Below are positions 35,640 to 46,216 of a stretch of DNA of 64,000 nucleotides, piece by piece (the stretch's first letter is position 1; the number at the start of each line of letters is the position of its first letter). Both the position numbers and the translations under genes were made by a program. The DNA is from Lingula anatina. Lineage: Eukaryota > Brachiopoda > Lingulata > Lingulida > Lingulidae. Location of the stretch: contig NW_019775801.1 in the NCBI RefSeq assembly GCF_001039355.2, positions 31,645-95,644 on the forward strand. The letters run 5' to 3'. A model generated the notes under the pieces. The model made no database searches. It worked only from the letters and a program-made list of their open reading frames with translations, and was not told the origin of the DNA.

Positions 35640-37121
35640 AGAATCATAAGCAACATGGTAAATATGGTGGCAGTGCCCCAAAATTTTTTTTTTGTCAATT
35701 TTGATGTAATATTACATAATGCTTAACAGCATAATCACCACCAATTTTTAATTATGCATAGTAGTTAACATATATATTTAGAAAAAGTGACTAGCAAAGG
35801 TCCTCATGTCCATGGAAGCATGGACAAAATTACGTAATTATGTCCAAGATGGAAGCTAAAAGTCACACCTTGAAAATGCCAATCTGTGAAATATGAACAT
35901 CCCCCCCCCCCCCAAAAAAAAATGCATTACTTCAAGAGAAGTAATCTGATCAGGTTGGTTTTCAAACTGGACCTGTATTGATCACTCCTGTAAGTTTTAA
36001 ACAAGACGATTTTTCATTTAATTAGTTATCTGTATGGATACATGCTAGTAAAAGCAAAGAAAAAAACAATAACTTTTGTAAAATTGGTCCTATCAAGCTG
36101 ATTTTCAAACTTAATCTGAATTTAATAAATATCCATCAGTTCTGTAAGTTTGAACACATAAGGTAAGGTTTTCCACACATAAGGTTTTCCACACAGCATG
36201 TTGTCTCTGAAAGTGCTTGCCAATGGCAATGACTATGACAGACGCAGGTGCTATTTGAAAAGTCTGTACTTTCAAATTGAAAACAAGGCAGCAAAGCTGT
36301 CAAATGTACAGACAAAAAACAGAAAATAAAGATATAAAAAAAGGTCATTTTGTCAATTTTGATGCAATAATAAATAATGCTTAAAATAGCACTGTCAGTC
36401 AACACTGAATTTTAATCATGCACAACAGGTAACATGGTCAATAACAGGAGCGGACCCTGANACATGATAAATTATAGAATAATTACCACCAATTTTTGAT
36501 TATTGACAATAAATAGCATGGACATGTAGAAAATTTGATCACCATTCGGCTTCATGTCCATGGGAGCTCCGAGTCCCACAATGAATATGCCAAAAAGATA
36601 ATGAATATTTCACTCAGACTGCTTTTCCAACTCATTCTGCATTTTAGTCCTGTGTTTCTTTTTTAAAAGGTTTGACAGTCATAACACGGTTTTCCCATAA
36701 TGGTCATCATGGCAGCAGCACCAAAAATTGTGTTTTCTTCTATTTTGATGCAACATTACATAATGCTTAACAGTATAATGACCATCAATTTTTAATAATA
36801 GATTATTAGTAACATGGACATTCAGAAAACGTGACAAGCAAAGGTCTTCAGGATCTTAGAACTTCAAAGTCAATAAGTGAAAAATTTTATTTTCACAAAA
36901 AACTATTTTAATTGCCAGAAATATTTACAAAACAGACTGCATTGCCTACTGTAGCTATATTTTAGTCCCATGTTTCTTTCCTGTAAGTTTGAAAACAGTA
37001 AGTGACATGGTTTTTCTTAAATGGTCATCATGGGAGCAGTGCCCAAAATAGGGGTTTCTTCAAATTTTGATGCAATATTACATAATGTTTAACAGCATAA
37101 TGACCATCAATTTTTAATAAT
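35640..37121. mobile_element. Composite repeat copies upstream of the TIR gene
   Basis: Several stretches resemble the 12.8-17 kb repeat (GATGCAATATTACATAATG, GGTCCTCATGTCCATGG, AAGGCAGCAAAGCTGTCAAA at 36285), interrupted by single n at 36461 and 37122. No exon is seen. If the TIR-pseudokinase gene has a first exon upstream it may be lost at these joins. Confidence 0.6.
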
Positions 37122-37347
37122 NTTTTAATGGTATATGATTTAAAGTTATCATTAATGACATCACTAATTAATTATCATTAATGTCAGTACTCAGAAAAAA
37201 CTACTATATTCTAAATAGTCTTATGATAACACGAATGACTGCAGTGTATTACTAATGAAGATAGTACAATAATGACTCAAATTTACCATATGTTTTAGTT
37301 CTTTAAAAATTATTTTGTTTATTTTATTATATTTATTTTCATTGCAG

Positions 37348-37844
37348 CAATGACGGGCTATAGCCCTAGTGTCCTTGTGCTCAATGATATGTTAAGACAG
37401 CAGTTACAGCTGACTAAGTCCTTCCTAGGGGTCCAACAGAGAATATATCATTCACTTATGGGAACAATTAATAATCAGTACCAATACACAACATTGGAAG
37501 ATACCAAAAAGGTATGTATTTTGATATGTTCTCCTTGTGTCAATGCAATTAGAAGAATTGAAATATGGCAAACATTTTAGTGTTGTGTCATCGCTATTGC
37601 ATTTTTGTTTAGAATTGATATGGTATCTCTAGCTTTGAGCTGTTGGAAAATAAAAAAAAGTTACTGCTATTTTCCATCATAGAGATGTGCAACATGGAAT
37701 GAAATAAGTGAAATAGAATTGTTTGTGTAATTAAAGCATCTGTTATGATATTTTCAGTATATTCGAAAACATCGGAAACCAAAGTTAACTTTTGATCAAG
37801 CATTGAAACTAGTGAGAGCAGAAATGGGGGAAGATGTCAGGTAG
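37348..37844 (+). pseudogene. Mirror copy of the last two C19orf44 exons (left palindrome arm)
   Basis: Plus-strand copies of exons 41376-41213 (here 37348-37511) and 40966-40880 (here 37758-37844), identical in protein and apparently identical in DNA, including the intron and the poly(A) signal. No upstream exons lie before it: the copy's contig begins at 37123, after a single n. It is either an assembly artefact or a very recent inverted duplication; as it stands it cannot encode a complete protein. Confidence 0.8.
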
Positions 37845-39229
37845 AGTTGGATTGCATGGGAAGACTTTCATGGATTATTTAAGAACGAAGACATTTTACA
37901 TTGAAGAATTGGTAGATTTTGCCAGAAGAAAATAAAGCCAAAGTGATAGTCCATCAGGTCTGGCTGAAATTACATCTAAAATGAACATGCTAGTCCATTT
38001 TTGCCAGTGTAAAATTGTGAGTGTTATGAACTCCAGATGCCACAAACAATTACTTTTGGGTCTGTTAACTCCACATTCCTCGCCATTATCCCTTGATTTC
38101 AAGAATTTAAACTGGAACTTTTTTATCTGTCAGTGTGGTGAGTTGGTCAGCCAATGACAGCTGTCAAATTGAGGCCTACTCTCTTGTGACCTTGACTGTT
38201 ACTATCATAGGAAAGCTGGGAGAGCATGAGTACAACTCAAAAATTAAGCCGGACCCATCGAAAACCCCAAGGTCAAATAAGCCTTATTACTGACAATATA
38301 GGCCTTCCTATTGGTTAGAAGGTGTAAATTGTTCCGAAAAGACAAGTAGTTTTCCTATTTATTGATGACTGACAATAATTTGGCACATTTAGTGTTGTAA
38401 TCAACCTTTAATATGTCTTAATTTATCATTATCAAAATCTATAAACAGAAATTACACTCGAAAAATGGAAATGGTTTGAAATTATATTTAGGGGTACCTT
38501 ATAGGTCCTTATAGACTATGATGCCTGCAAGAAAATATTGAATGAATATTTAAATATTATGATAAAATATTTTAAAGGCTTATTGGTGCTTACGAAATGT
38601 GATATTAATGATATTTTCAATGGAAATTGTAAGGTTAAACAAAAATTTACATATTATTTATGTTGTCTGAAAAATAATCAGCAAGTAAGAATTGTGCTAG
38701 AAAAGTGAACTTTCACGATCAAATGGTTTCATCCTTTAAAATCAAATTTGCTGCTTTATTATTAATAAGAAATTACCTCAAGACCTTAACTTTGAGTGAT
38801 TTTTTGCTTTAGTTAAATTTATTTTCACATTATCATTTCCTTCATGATCTATACTTTTGAAACTCTGATGCTACTTTCAGTACTTTGTGTCAAACAATTA
38901 TAAGAAAGGCTTGACCTGAACAATACCATACAAACTATTTGTTATGCTGTTATTGTTTGCATACCAACTGCTTATCTTTTACAGAAGTTTATTTATATCC
39001 TTTTATTTTGTGCAAATTAATAGTCTAATAATACATTTACTAAGGAAATGTTTAGTTTCTTTTTCAGAACAGATTAATGTATTTCTGAGTTAAATTATTT
39101 GAATTAATGTTATTTCCTTCTATAAATTCATTTGTCTTATTGTGTAAGCTATTCTGTAAAGTTTGAATTGTGTATATTTTAATTTGTTGGCTTTAAACAA
39201 AATTACCCAAAGACCACATTCACAACGAG

Positions 39230-39495
39230 TTGAGCCATGGCTCTACAAAGTCACGAACTAAATATGGCGGACATACATGAAAGGAAAACCGCCTAATCTT
39301 TTAATAGTCTCTCTGCCTCTCACACGCCTCCCCATGCGTCATCAAATCATTAAACAGTCATTAAATCTTGGCTCCATTGGGACGACACATGGGGAGGCGG
39401 GTGAGAGGCGGAGAGACTATTAAAAGATTAGACGGTTTTCCTTTCATGTATGTCCGCCATATTTAGTTCATGACTTTGTAGAGCCATGGCTCAAC
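39230..39495. repeat. Imperfect hairpin at the palindrome centre
   Basis: Arms containing CTCTCACACGCCTCCCCATG on the left pair with a slightly different right arm (GCCTCTCACCCGCC, ATGTGTCG). At least five mismatches occur here, against none seen further out. This divergence suggests the hairpin is an old natural inverted repeat and the outer identity is secondary. Confidence 0.7.
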
Positions 39496-40787
39496 TCGTT
39501 GTGAATGTGGTCTTTGGGTAATTTTGTTTAAAGCCAACAAATTAAAATATACACAATTCAAACTTTACAGAATAGCTTACACAATAAGACAAATGAATTT
39601 ATAGAAGGAAATAACATTAATTCAAATAATTTAACTCAGAAATACATTAATCTGTTCTGAAAAAGAAACTAAACATTTCCTTAGTAAATGTATTATTAGA
39701 CTATTAATTTGCACAAAATAAAAGGATATAAATAAACTTCTGTAAAAGATAAGCAGTTGGTATGCAAACAATAACAGCATAACAAATAGTTTGTATGGTA
39801 TTGTTCAGGTCAAGCCTTTCTTATAATTGTTTGACACAAAGTACTGAAAGTAGCATCAGAGTTTCAAAAGTATAGATCATGAAGGAAATGATAATGTGAA
39901 AATAAATTTAACTAAAGCAAAAAATCACTCAAAGTTAAGGTCTTGAGGTAATTTCTTATTAATAATAAAGCAGCAAATTTGATTTTAAAGGATGAAACCA
40001 TTTGATCGTGAAAGTTCACTTTTCTAGCACAATTCTTACTTGCTGATTATTTTTCAGACAACATAAATAATATGTAAATTTTTGTTTAACCTTACAATTT
40101 CCATTGAAAATATCATTAATATCACATTTCGTAAGCACCAATAAGCCTTTAAAATATTTTATCATAATATTTAAATATTCATTCAATATTTTCTTGCAGG
40201 CATCATAGTCTATAAGGACCTATAAGGTACCCCTAAATATAATTTCAAACCATTTCCATTTTTCGAGTGTAATTTCTGTTTATAGATTTTGATAATGATA
40301 AATTAAGACATATTAAAGGTTGATTACAACACTAAATGTGCCAAATTATTGTCAGTCATCAATAAATAGGAAAACTACTTGTCTTTTCGGAACAATTTAC
40401 ACCTTCTAACCAATAGGAAGGCCTATATTGTCAGTAATAAGGCTTATTTGACCTTGGGGTTTTCGATGGGTCCGGCTTAATTTTTGAGTTGTACTCATGC
40501 TCTCCCAGCTTTCCTATGATAGTAACAGTCAAGGTCACAAGAGAGTAGGCCTCAATTTGACAGCTGTCATTGGCTGACCAACTCACCACACTGACAGATA
40601 AAAAAGTTCCAGTTTAAATTCTTGAAATCAAGGGATAATGGCGAGGAATGTGGAGTTAACAGACCCAAAAGTAATTGTTTGTGGCATCTGGAGTTCATAA
40701 CACTCACAATTTTACACTGGCAAAAATGGACTAGCATGTTCATTTTAGATGTAATTTCAGCCAGACCTGATGGACTATCACTTTGGC

Positions 40788-40793
40788 TTTATT
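40788..40793 (-). promoter_or_regulatory. Likely polyadenylation signal AATAAA of the C19orf44 homologue
   Basis: AATAAA on the minus strand about 90 bases after the stop codon of the C19orf44 homologue. Its mirror copy is at 37931-37936 in the left palindrome arm. Confidence 0.5.
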
Positions 40794-40879
40794 TTCTTCT
40801 GGCAAAATCTACCAATTCTTCAATGTAAAATGTCTTCGTTCTTAAATAATCCATGAAAGTCTTCCCATGCAATCCAACT

Positions 40880-43870
40880 CTACCTGACATCTTCCCCCAT
40901 TTCTGCTCTCACTAGTTTCAATGCTTGATCAAAAGTTAACTTTGGTTTCCGATGTTTTCGAATATACTGAAAATATCATAACAGATGCTTTAATTACACA
41001 AACAATTCTATTTCACTTATTTCATTCCATGTTGCACATCTCTATGATGGAAAATAGCAGTAACTTTTTTTTATTTTCCAACAGCTCAAAGCTAGAGATA
41101 CCATATCAATTCTAAACAAAAATGCAATAGCGATGACACAACACTAAAATGTTTGCCATATTTCAATTCTTCTAATTGCATTGACACAAGGAGAACATAT
41201 CAAAATACATACCTTTTTGGTATCTTCCAATGTTGTGTATTGGTACTGATTATTAATTGTTCCCATAAGTGAATGATATATTCTCTGTTGGACCCCTAGG
41301 AAGGACTTAGTCAGCTGTAACTGCTGTCTTAACATATCATTGAGCACAAGGACACTAGGGCTATAGCCCGTCATTGCTGCAATGAAAATAAATATAATAA
41401 AATAAACAAAATAATTTTTAAAGAACTAAAACATATGGTAAATTTGAGTCATTATTGTACTATCTTCATTAGTAATACACTGCAGTCATTCGTGTTATCA
41501 TAAGACTATTTAGAATATAGTAGTTTTTTCTGAGTACTGACATTAATGATAATTAATTAGTGATGTCATTAATGATAACTTTAAATCATATACCATTAAA
41601 ACAAAACAGCATACATCAAATTTTAATAATTTTATGGGAAAATTTTGCATCTTTGGTGTTCAGTGCTTTGAAGAAAACTGTCAAAATAAACAGAATCTGA
41701 ACTAGCTGACTTTTTTATCTCTCTATTTATTTCAGTTAGCCCTTGTTTCATAAAATACATTTCAGACCTTAGGTAAAGTTGATTTAAACTTTAAGACCAA
41801 CATTTTAATCTACCTGGACCCCAGATAAATCAATTGTAGTCGAAGTAAATGGAACATAGTACCTGTTATATAAAAAAAGATTAAATGAAGAATTTTTACG
41901 TAATTTAAGTAGACTGCTACTGAATCATGCAACAAAATGTTTCCTCTTAAAGTTAAAACCATGCTCCTTTCTTGCATTCTTGTTTGAAAACCATTCCCTG
42001 CTAATGAAGACTGACCTTCCAGTGCCTCTGCACTAACAGCATGGGTGGCAACAGGAGTGGGGTCCACAACTTGCATCCCAAGGGCAGCACCCTCCACGGC
42101 TGTCCCCACTGTGTAGGGGTTCCATTGGTACTGCAGCGCAGAGGTGTCGTGGTCAGTCTGGACTCTAACTGTCTTCGTGCGGCTTTTTCTGTGACCTCTC
42201 CGAGATCTACTGGACCTGTAATGTATGTAGGGTATTGTTCTGACTGTTTTGTGTGTTAAATTAGTAAAACATAAAAATGATCATTAAATTGGAGTATGTG
42301 TAAGTTTCTTTTTCAATTTTCGTTTCGTTTTGCATTTTTAAAATGAAAGTAGAACCTGAATAGAGCAAACTCTGTTGAAACTGACCAAAGATATGCGTCA
42401 TCATCAGCATAGATAAAACAATTGTCTTATTTTATTGAATACAGTAACAAATTGTTCTCAAACTTAAATTCAACTTCATCTGTCCTGTGTGGTCTGTTCA
42501 AATCTGAGAAGATGTGTATTTCTCATAAAAACGTCAACAAAGCAGAATCCATATCTTAAGAAGATTATCATCACTAAAATAAGTTTAAAACCCTGGATGG
42601 CTGTCTTTACCTGTAACTCTCAGTGTTGCTATCTCTGGAATAATCATCATCCTTACTAGTTCCAGATCTGCTACTAGAGTATGAATCTTTATGCTTCGAT
42701 CTATCATGTTTTCCTCTAGGTGAATAGGATGCTTTCCTGCTTGTAGGTGACCGAGATGAACCTTTGTGTTTTTTTCGTGATCTGGACGAGGTTTCAGTTT
42801 TTGATGAACTTGACACAGACTGTGAAAAGCTAGACCTCAGAGATGTGGTTCCACTACTGCTTCTGTCAGTTCTTGATCTTGATCTTGACCTCTGCTCACT
42901 TGATCGAGAGTTTGACCTTGACCTCTTAGGACTAGCTGACCTAGACCTACCTATATCTGACTTATCCTGATAACTGTGTTCAAAATCATCTGAATATCTA
43001 TTGCTTTGTGATCTTGGAGTTGGTGTTGGGCTAATTCTGGACTGAGATCTTTCAAAGTCACTCTGGTATTGAATTTCTGACTTTATTTCACTAACAATTT
43101 CTGATTTAGGGGTAACTGCCTCAGATCTAGGAGTTATTGGTCTAGATTTCCTATCCTTATTAAAGTCATTTTCATAAACAATATCACTTTGTTGGGACAT
43201 ATCGAGTATGATTTCTTCAGAGCTGCTTGATGAGCTCTCATCTTTTGTCTCTTTTGTCAGATAACTCTGGATAACAGGAACCGATGGATCATTGTCAATA
43301 TCAAGTACGTCGTCTAAAGTCTGCAGTCCCATCCTGCTTAATGGGTCAGGCTCTGGAGATTCAACACTAACAGAGTCCTGTTTTGATTTTCTGGGTTTTG
43401 GCACAGGTCTTTTGTCTTTAGCTTGATCATTACTTTTGGTTTGAATATCTTTCTCTTCATTCTTCTTTGACTTGGTTAAAGGAGCCGTTGGTGTTGCTTC
43501 CATATCTCCTACAATGTCATCTAGGGTAACCAAATTGAATGCTGGACCTATTAAAACACACATACATTATTAATTGCAAACAATTTTAATGCAAATCTTG
43601 AACATAAATCCCTTAAAATAAAATCACATAATAACTTTTTACCTAAAATTTCTACTTATTTTAAAAAAGGTTTTGAAAAATCACCAGCAGTGAAGCAGCA
43701 ATTCCTTAAAAAAATTTAAAGCATCATCTTTATATGGTGTTGTCACCAGAATAGCATGATTATCTTGATAATATTCTGAATATACCTTCTCCTATGGTTG
43801 AAACACTGCTAGCTGAACCACTTCTTTGTAAGCTTGGACTTTCAACTCCAGTATTTTTACCACTTGCTCT
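40880..43870 (-). CDS. C19orf44: C19orf44 homologue (DUF4614 protein), partial at the 5' end
   Basis: Five exons: 43870-43786, 43547-42611, 42215-42016, 41376-41213 and 40966-40880 (stop 40880-40882), all in phase. The long exon begins LVTLDDIVGDME, then is acidic/basic low complexity, with an RS-rich stretch (RSRSASPKRSRSNSRS and similar). The last three exons hold the conserved C-terminal part: YQWNPYTVG, MQVVDPTPVATHAVSAEALE, YSPSVLVLNDMLRQQLQLTK, TTLEDTKKYIRKHRKPKLTF. This VDPTP...LNDML...LEDTK pattern is what I remember of vertebrate C19orf44/DUF4614; the family has no established molecular function. Upstream exons are absent, and the contig join at 43970 is 100 bases away. Identification rests on recalled motifs, not on a search. 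Confidence 0.75.
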
Positions 43871-44186
43871 CTGGAACTTTCAAAATTTCAAAAATATTCA
43901 GTTCAAAATTACAAATAAATAAATAAATAAATAACAATGCAAAAATACTATTCCCACTTCACAAAAAGTNAAAAAGGAAAGAATGAAGAAAGAGTGTAGA
44001 TTAAAAAATGTTTTTGTATAACTCAAAGACCGAAAATAAGATCTTTAAAATTTCAGCAGTGTTCAGTTAAACTATTTCATTAAATGAAGATCGATGAAAA
44101 ACTACGTAAGTTTGACTTAAAACATGATTGCTGATATTTTTCTAATGAAAATTTGCTTTCATTTTGAATGAGCAAGTCTTAGACCA

Positions 44187-44402
44187 CATTCCCATAGATT
44201 TTAGATCGATCTATCCCTGTGGGGAGTCTCACTAGATTACTGTCAGCTTAGCTGGCTTAAGCGTCTGTACCTCCTACTAAAAGCTATAAGGGGGTAATTA
44301 ACTATGGTGCGTGCTCGGCTGACTGCAATTTAGCATGAACCCCCAGGGAGTTAGGTCGATCTAAATCTAAATCTCTGGATCAATCTAAATCTCTGGGAAT
44401 GC
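44187..44402. mobile_element. MITE family B, copy 3
   Basis: Begins CATTCCCATAGATTTTAGAT and ends ATCTAAATCTCTGGGAATG. It sits just downstream of the last exon of the 5' cadherin part and upstream of the contig join at 43970. Confidence 0.8.
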
Positions 44403-44607
44403 ACCCTCAGTCAAACCAGAAATATGATTTGGAGAGTAATAATAAAATACCAAAATTCAACAGCAAAATTTTCATAAAATGATATATAAGTTAATATAAT
44501 TGAAAGTATCCAAAGTAATGAAAAATAAAACAGTTTACTTTAAAATGAGAAAAAGTTATAAAATCATAATGAATAGAACAATTTATTTCATAATATACTG
44601 CACTTGC

Positions 44608-46104
44608 CTCTGCTGCACTAATTGGTTTATCAGGAACATAGAAAGATACAACGCATGACAAAGTCTTGCCATCCCAAGTGCTTTTGAAAAAGTTATCCAG
44701 TTCTTCTCTATCCAGTGACCCATTCCTCAAACCAATTTCTCCTGTTGTTGAATTTATCACCAAGAAGTCTTGGGGACAAGAGAGAGTAAAAATGCACTTG
44801 TCTTCCTCACTAGACTTGTTGTAAGTTAAACTTATCACTGGCCATGGATAATGCTGTTCCTCTGTTATGTTGCTGACATAAATTTTGTTGTTTAGTTTAC
44901 AAGGTGTCTCTTCATTTTGACCAAAAAATGTTATTGTTGCAAATCCTGAGAGAGGTTTGGAGCCATTATCTTTTGCCATCACTGTGAGCACACGATTGTT
45001 TGTGTCTAATTGTATATTAATAATCTTAATAGCTGAAATTATTCCCGAGTTTGAAACATTAAAGAATCGCTTCAAGGTATTATTTGGGTAATCAGGAAAA
45101 GAGTATGTAACATCACCATTTTCTTTTGAGTCTCTATCAAAAGCTATCATGGGTATTACTATTCCAATTTTATCTGGTGATGACAGAATTATGTTTTGAA
45201 TCAAAAACACAGGTGGATTGTCATTAATATCCTTGATGGTGATCATCACCTCCATTGTGTCATTGCAACTACCACTGCTCTGACAGGATTTGCCATTGTC
45301 CCTGGCATACACAGTGAGTCGAATAAAATTAGGGTTCTCATCTTCAAAGTCAAATGATTGCTCCAATGTAATATTCCCTGTAGTATTATCGATAGAAAAT
45401 CTAGAATTGTCATGGTCACCTAGCCAGTATGTAACAGTGCCATTTTCTCCTGCATCAGGATCTGTTGCATGTACTTGAGTGAGTGGGCCTGTATAGTTCT
45501 CCAACACATCCACATCTATGTTCTTGCCAAATTCCGGAGAATTATCATTGACATCACTGACAATGACTGTGACTGTGGCAGTGGTTGAATGTGATGTATC
45601 GGTAGTAGAGCCTGAACTTGAATCTTTCGCAATAACTAGAAACTCAATTCTGTCATTCTGAAGACTCTCTCGATCTAGAGTCCCGGAAATCCAAATTTCA
45701 CCAGTGAATGGGTTTTTCATGGTAAACTTTTCATTGCTGTCATTTTCAATATGGTAGGTTAGTGGTAAAATATTAATGTCCCTGTCTGTAGCTAAAACTT
45801 GACCGATGGATTTGTCCGAAGAATGGTCTTCTGATACATTAAATGTATAGTTTGTCTCGCTGAATTCAGGGGCATTGTCATTTACATCATCCAATGTTAT
45901 GTTAACTGTTGCTGTGTCATTGTATGTCCCATCTGATGCAGAAATCATGACTATGTAAAAACCAGTCTCTTCTCTGTCCAATTTCCCACTTGTGTACAAT
46001 TTCCCTGTAGTGTTGTCAATTTGAAAGACATCTGTTCCATTTAGTAGCTTGTAGTATATCAAAGCATTTGATCCTATATCCTTGTCTGGTGCATTAATGG
46101 GCAT
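44608..46104 (-). CDS. Cadherin exon with five canonical repeats
   Basis: A 499-codon exon with acceptor CTTTTGCAG. It contains LYTSGKLDREE, LDDVNDNAPEF, ISGTLDRES, VSDVNDNSPEF, HATDPDAGENG, LEQSFDFEDENPN, IKDINDNPPVF, IAFDRDSKENG and LRNGSLDREE. Calcium-site motifs are well preserved, unlike in the 3' part of the gene. The open frame continues to a stop at 44491, but the last 38 residues do not look like cadherin, and a GC-type donor after SAAE at 44608 is preferred. The same SAAE ending at a phase-0 donor occurs in exon 17135-17253. Confidence 0.8.
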
Positions 46105-46173
46105 CTGCAAAAGTAATACATTTACGTAGATAACACAGAAACATATACAGGTAATAGATGGACATATGTGTGT

Positions 46174-46216
<43 letters not shown>

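Larger units (their letters stand above)
37123..41601. repeat. 4.5-kb palindrome, arms of about 2.2 kb
   Basis: Position x on the left corresponds to 78724-x on the right (for example 37896-38102 and 40622-40828 are the same frame on opposite strands). The centre is near 39362, with a short unpaired loop at about 39347-39377. Mismatches were seen only in the central ~250 bases; the outer arms appear identical. The left arm starts exactly after the single n at 37122, and the right arm's similarity ends at the matching base, 41601, inside a natural-looking intron of the C19orf44 homologue. Confidence 0.92.
14522..43970. other. Isolated single n bases marking probable contig joins
   Basis: Single n at 14522, 16424, 18725, 24781, 36461, 37122 and 43970. 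Several sit where repeat structure is broken: 16424 joins two copies of the same ~410-base stretch, 18725 and 36461 cut copies of one composite repeat, and 37122 is the exact edge of the palindrome. They are best read as unsized scaffold joins. Confidence 0.8.
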
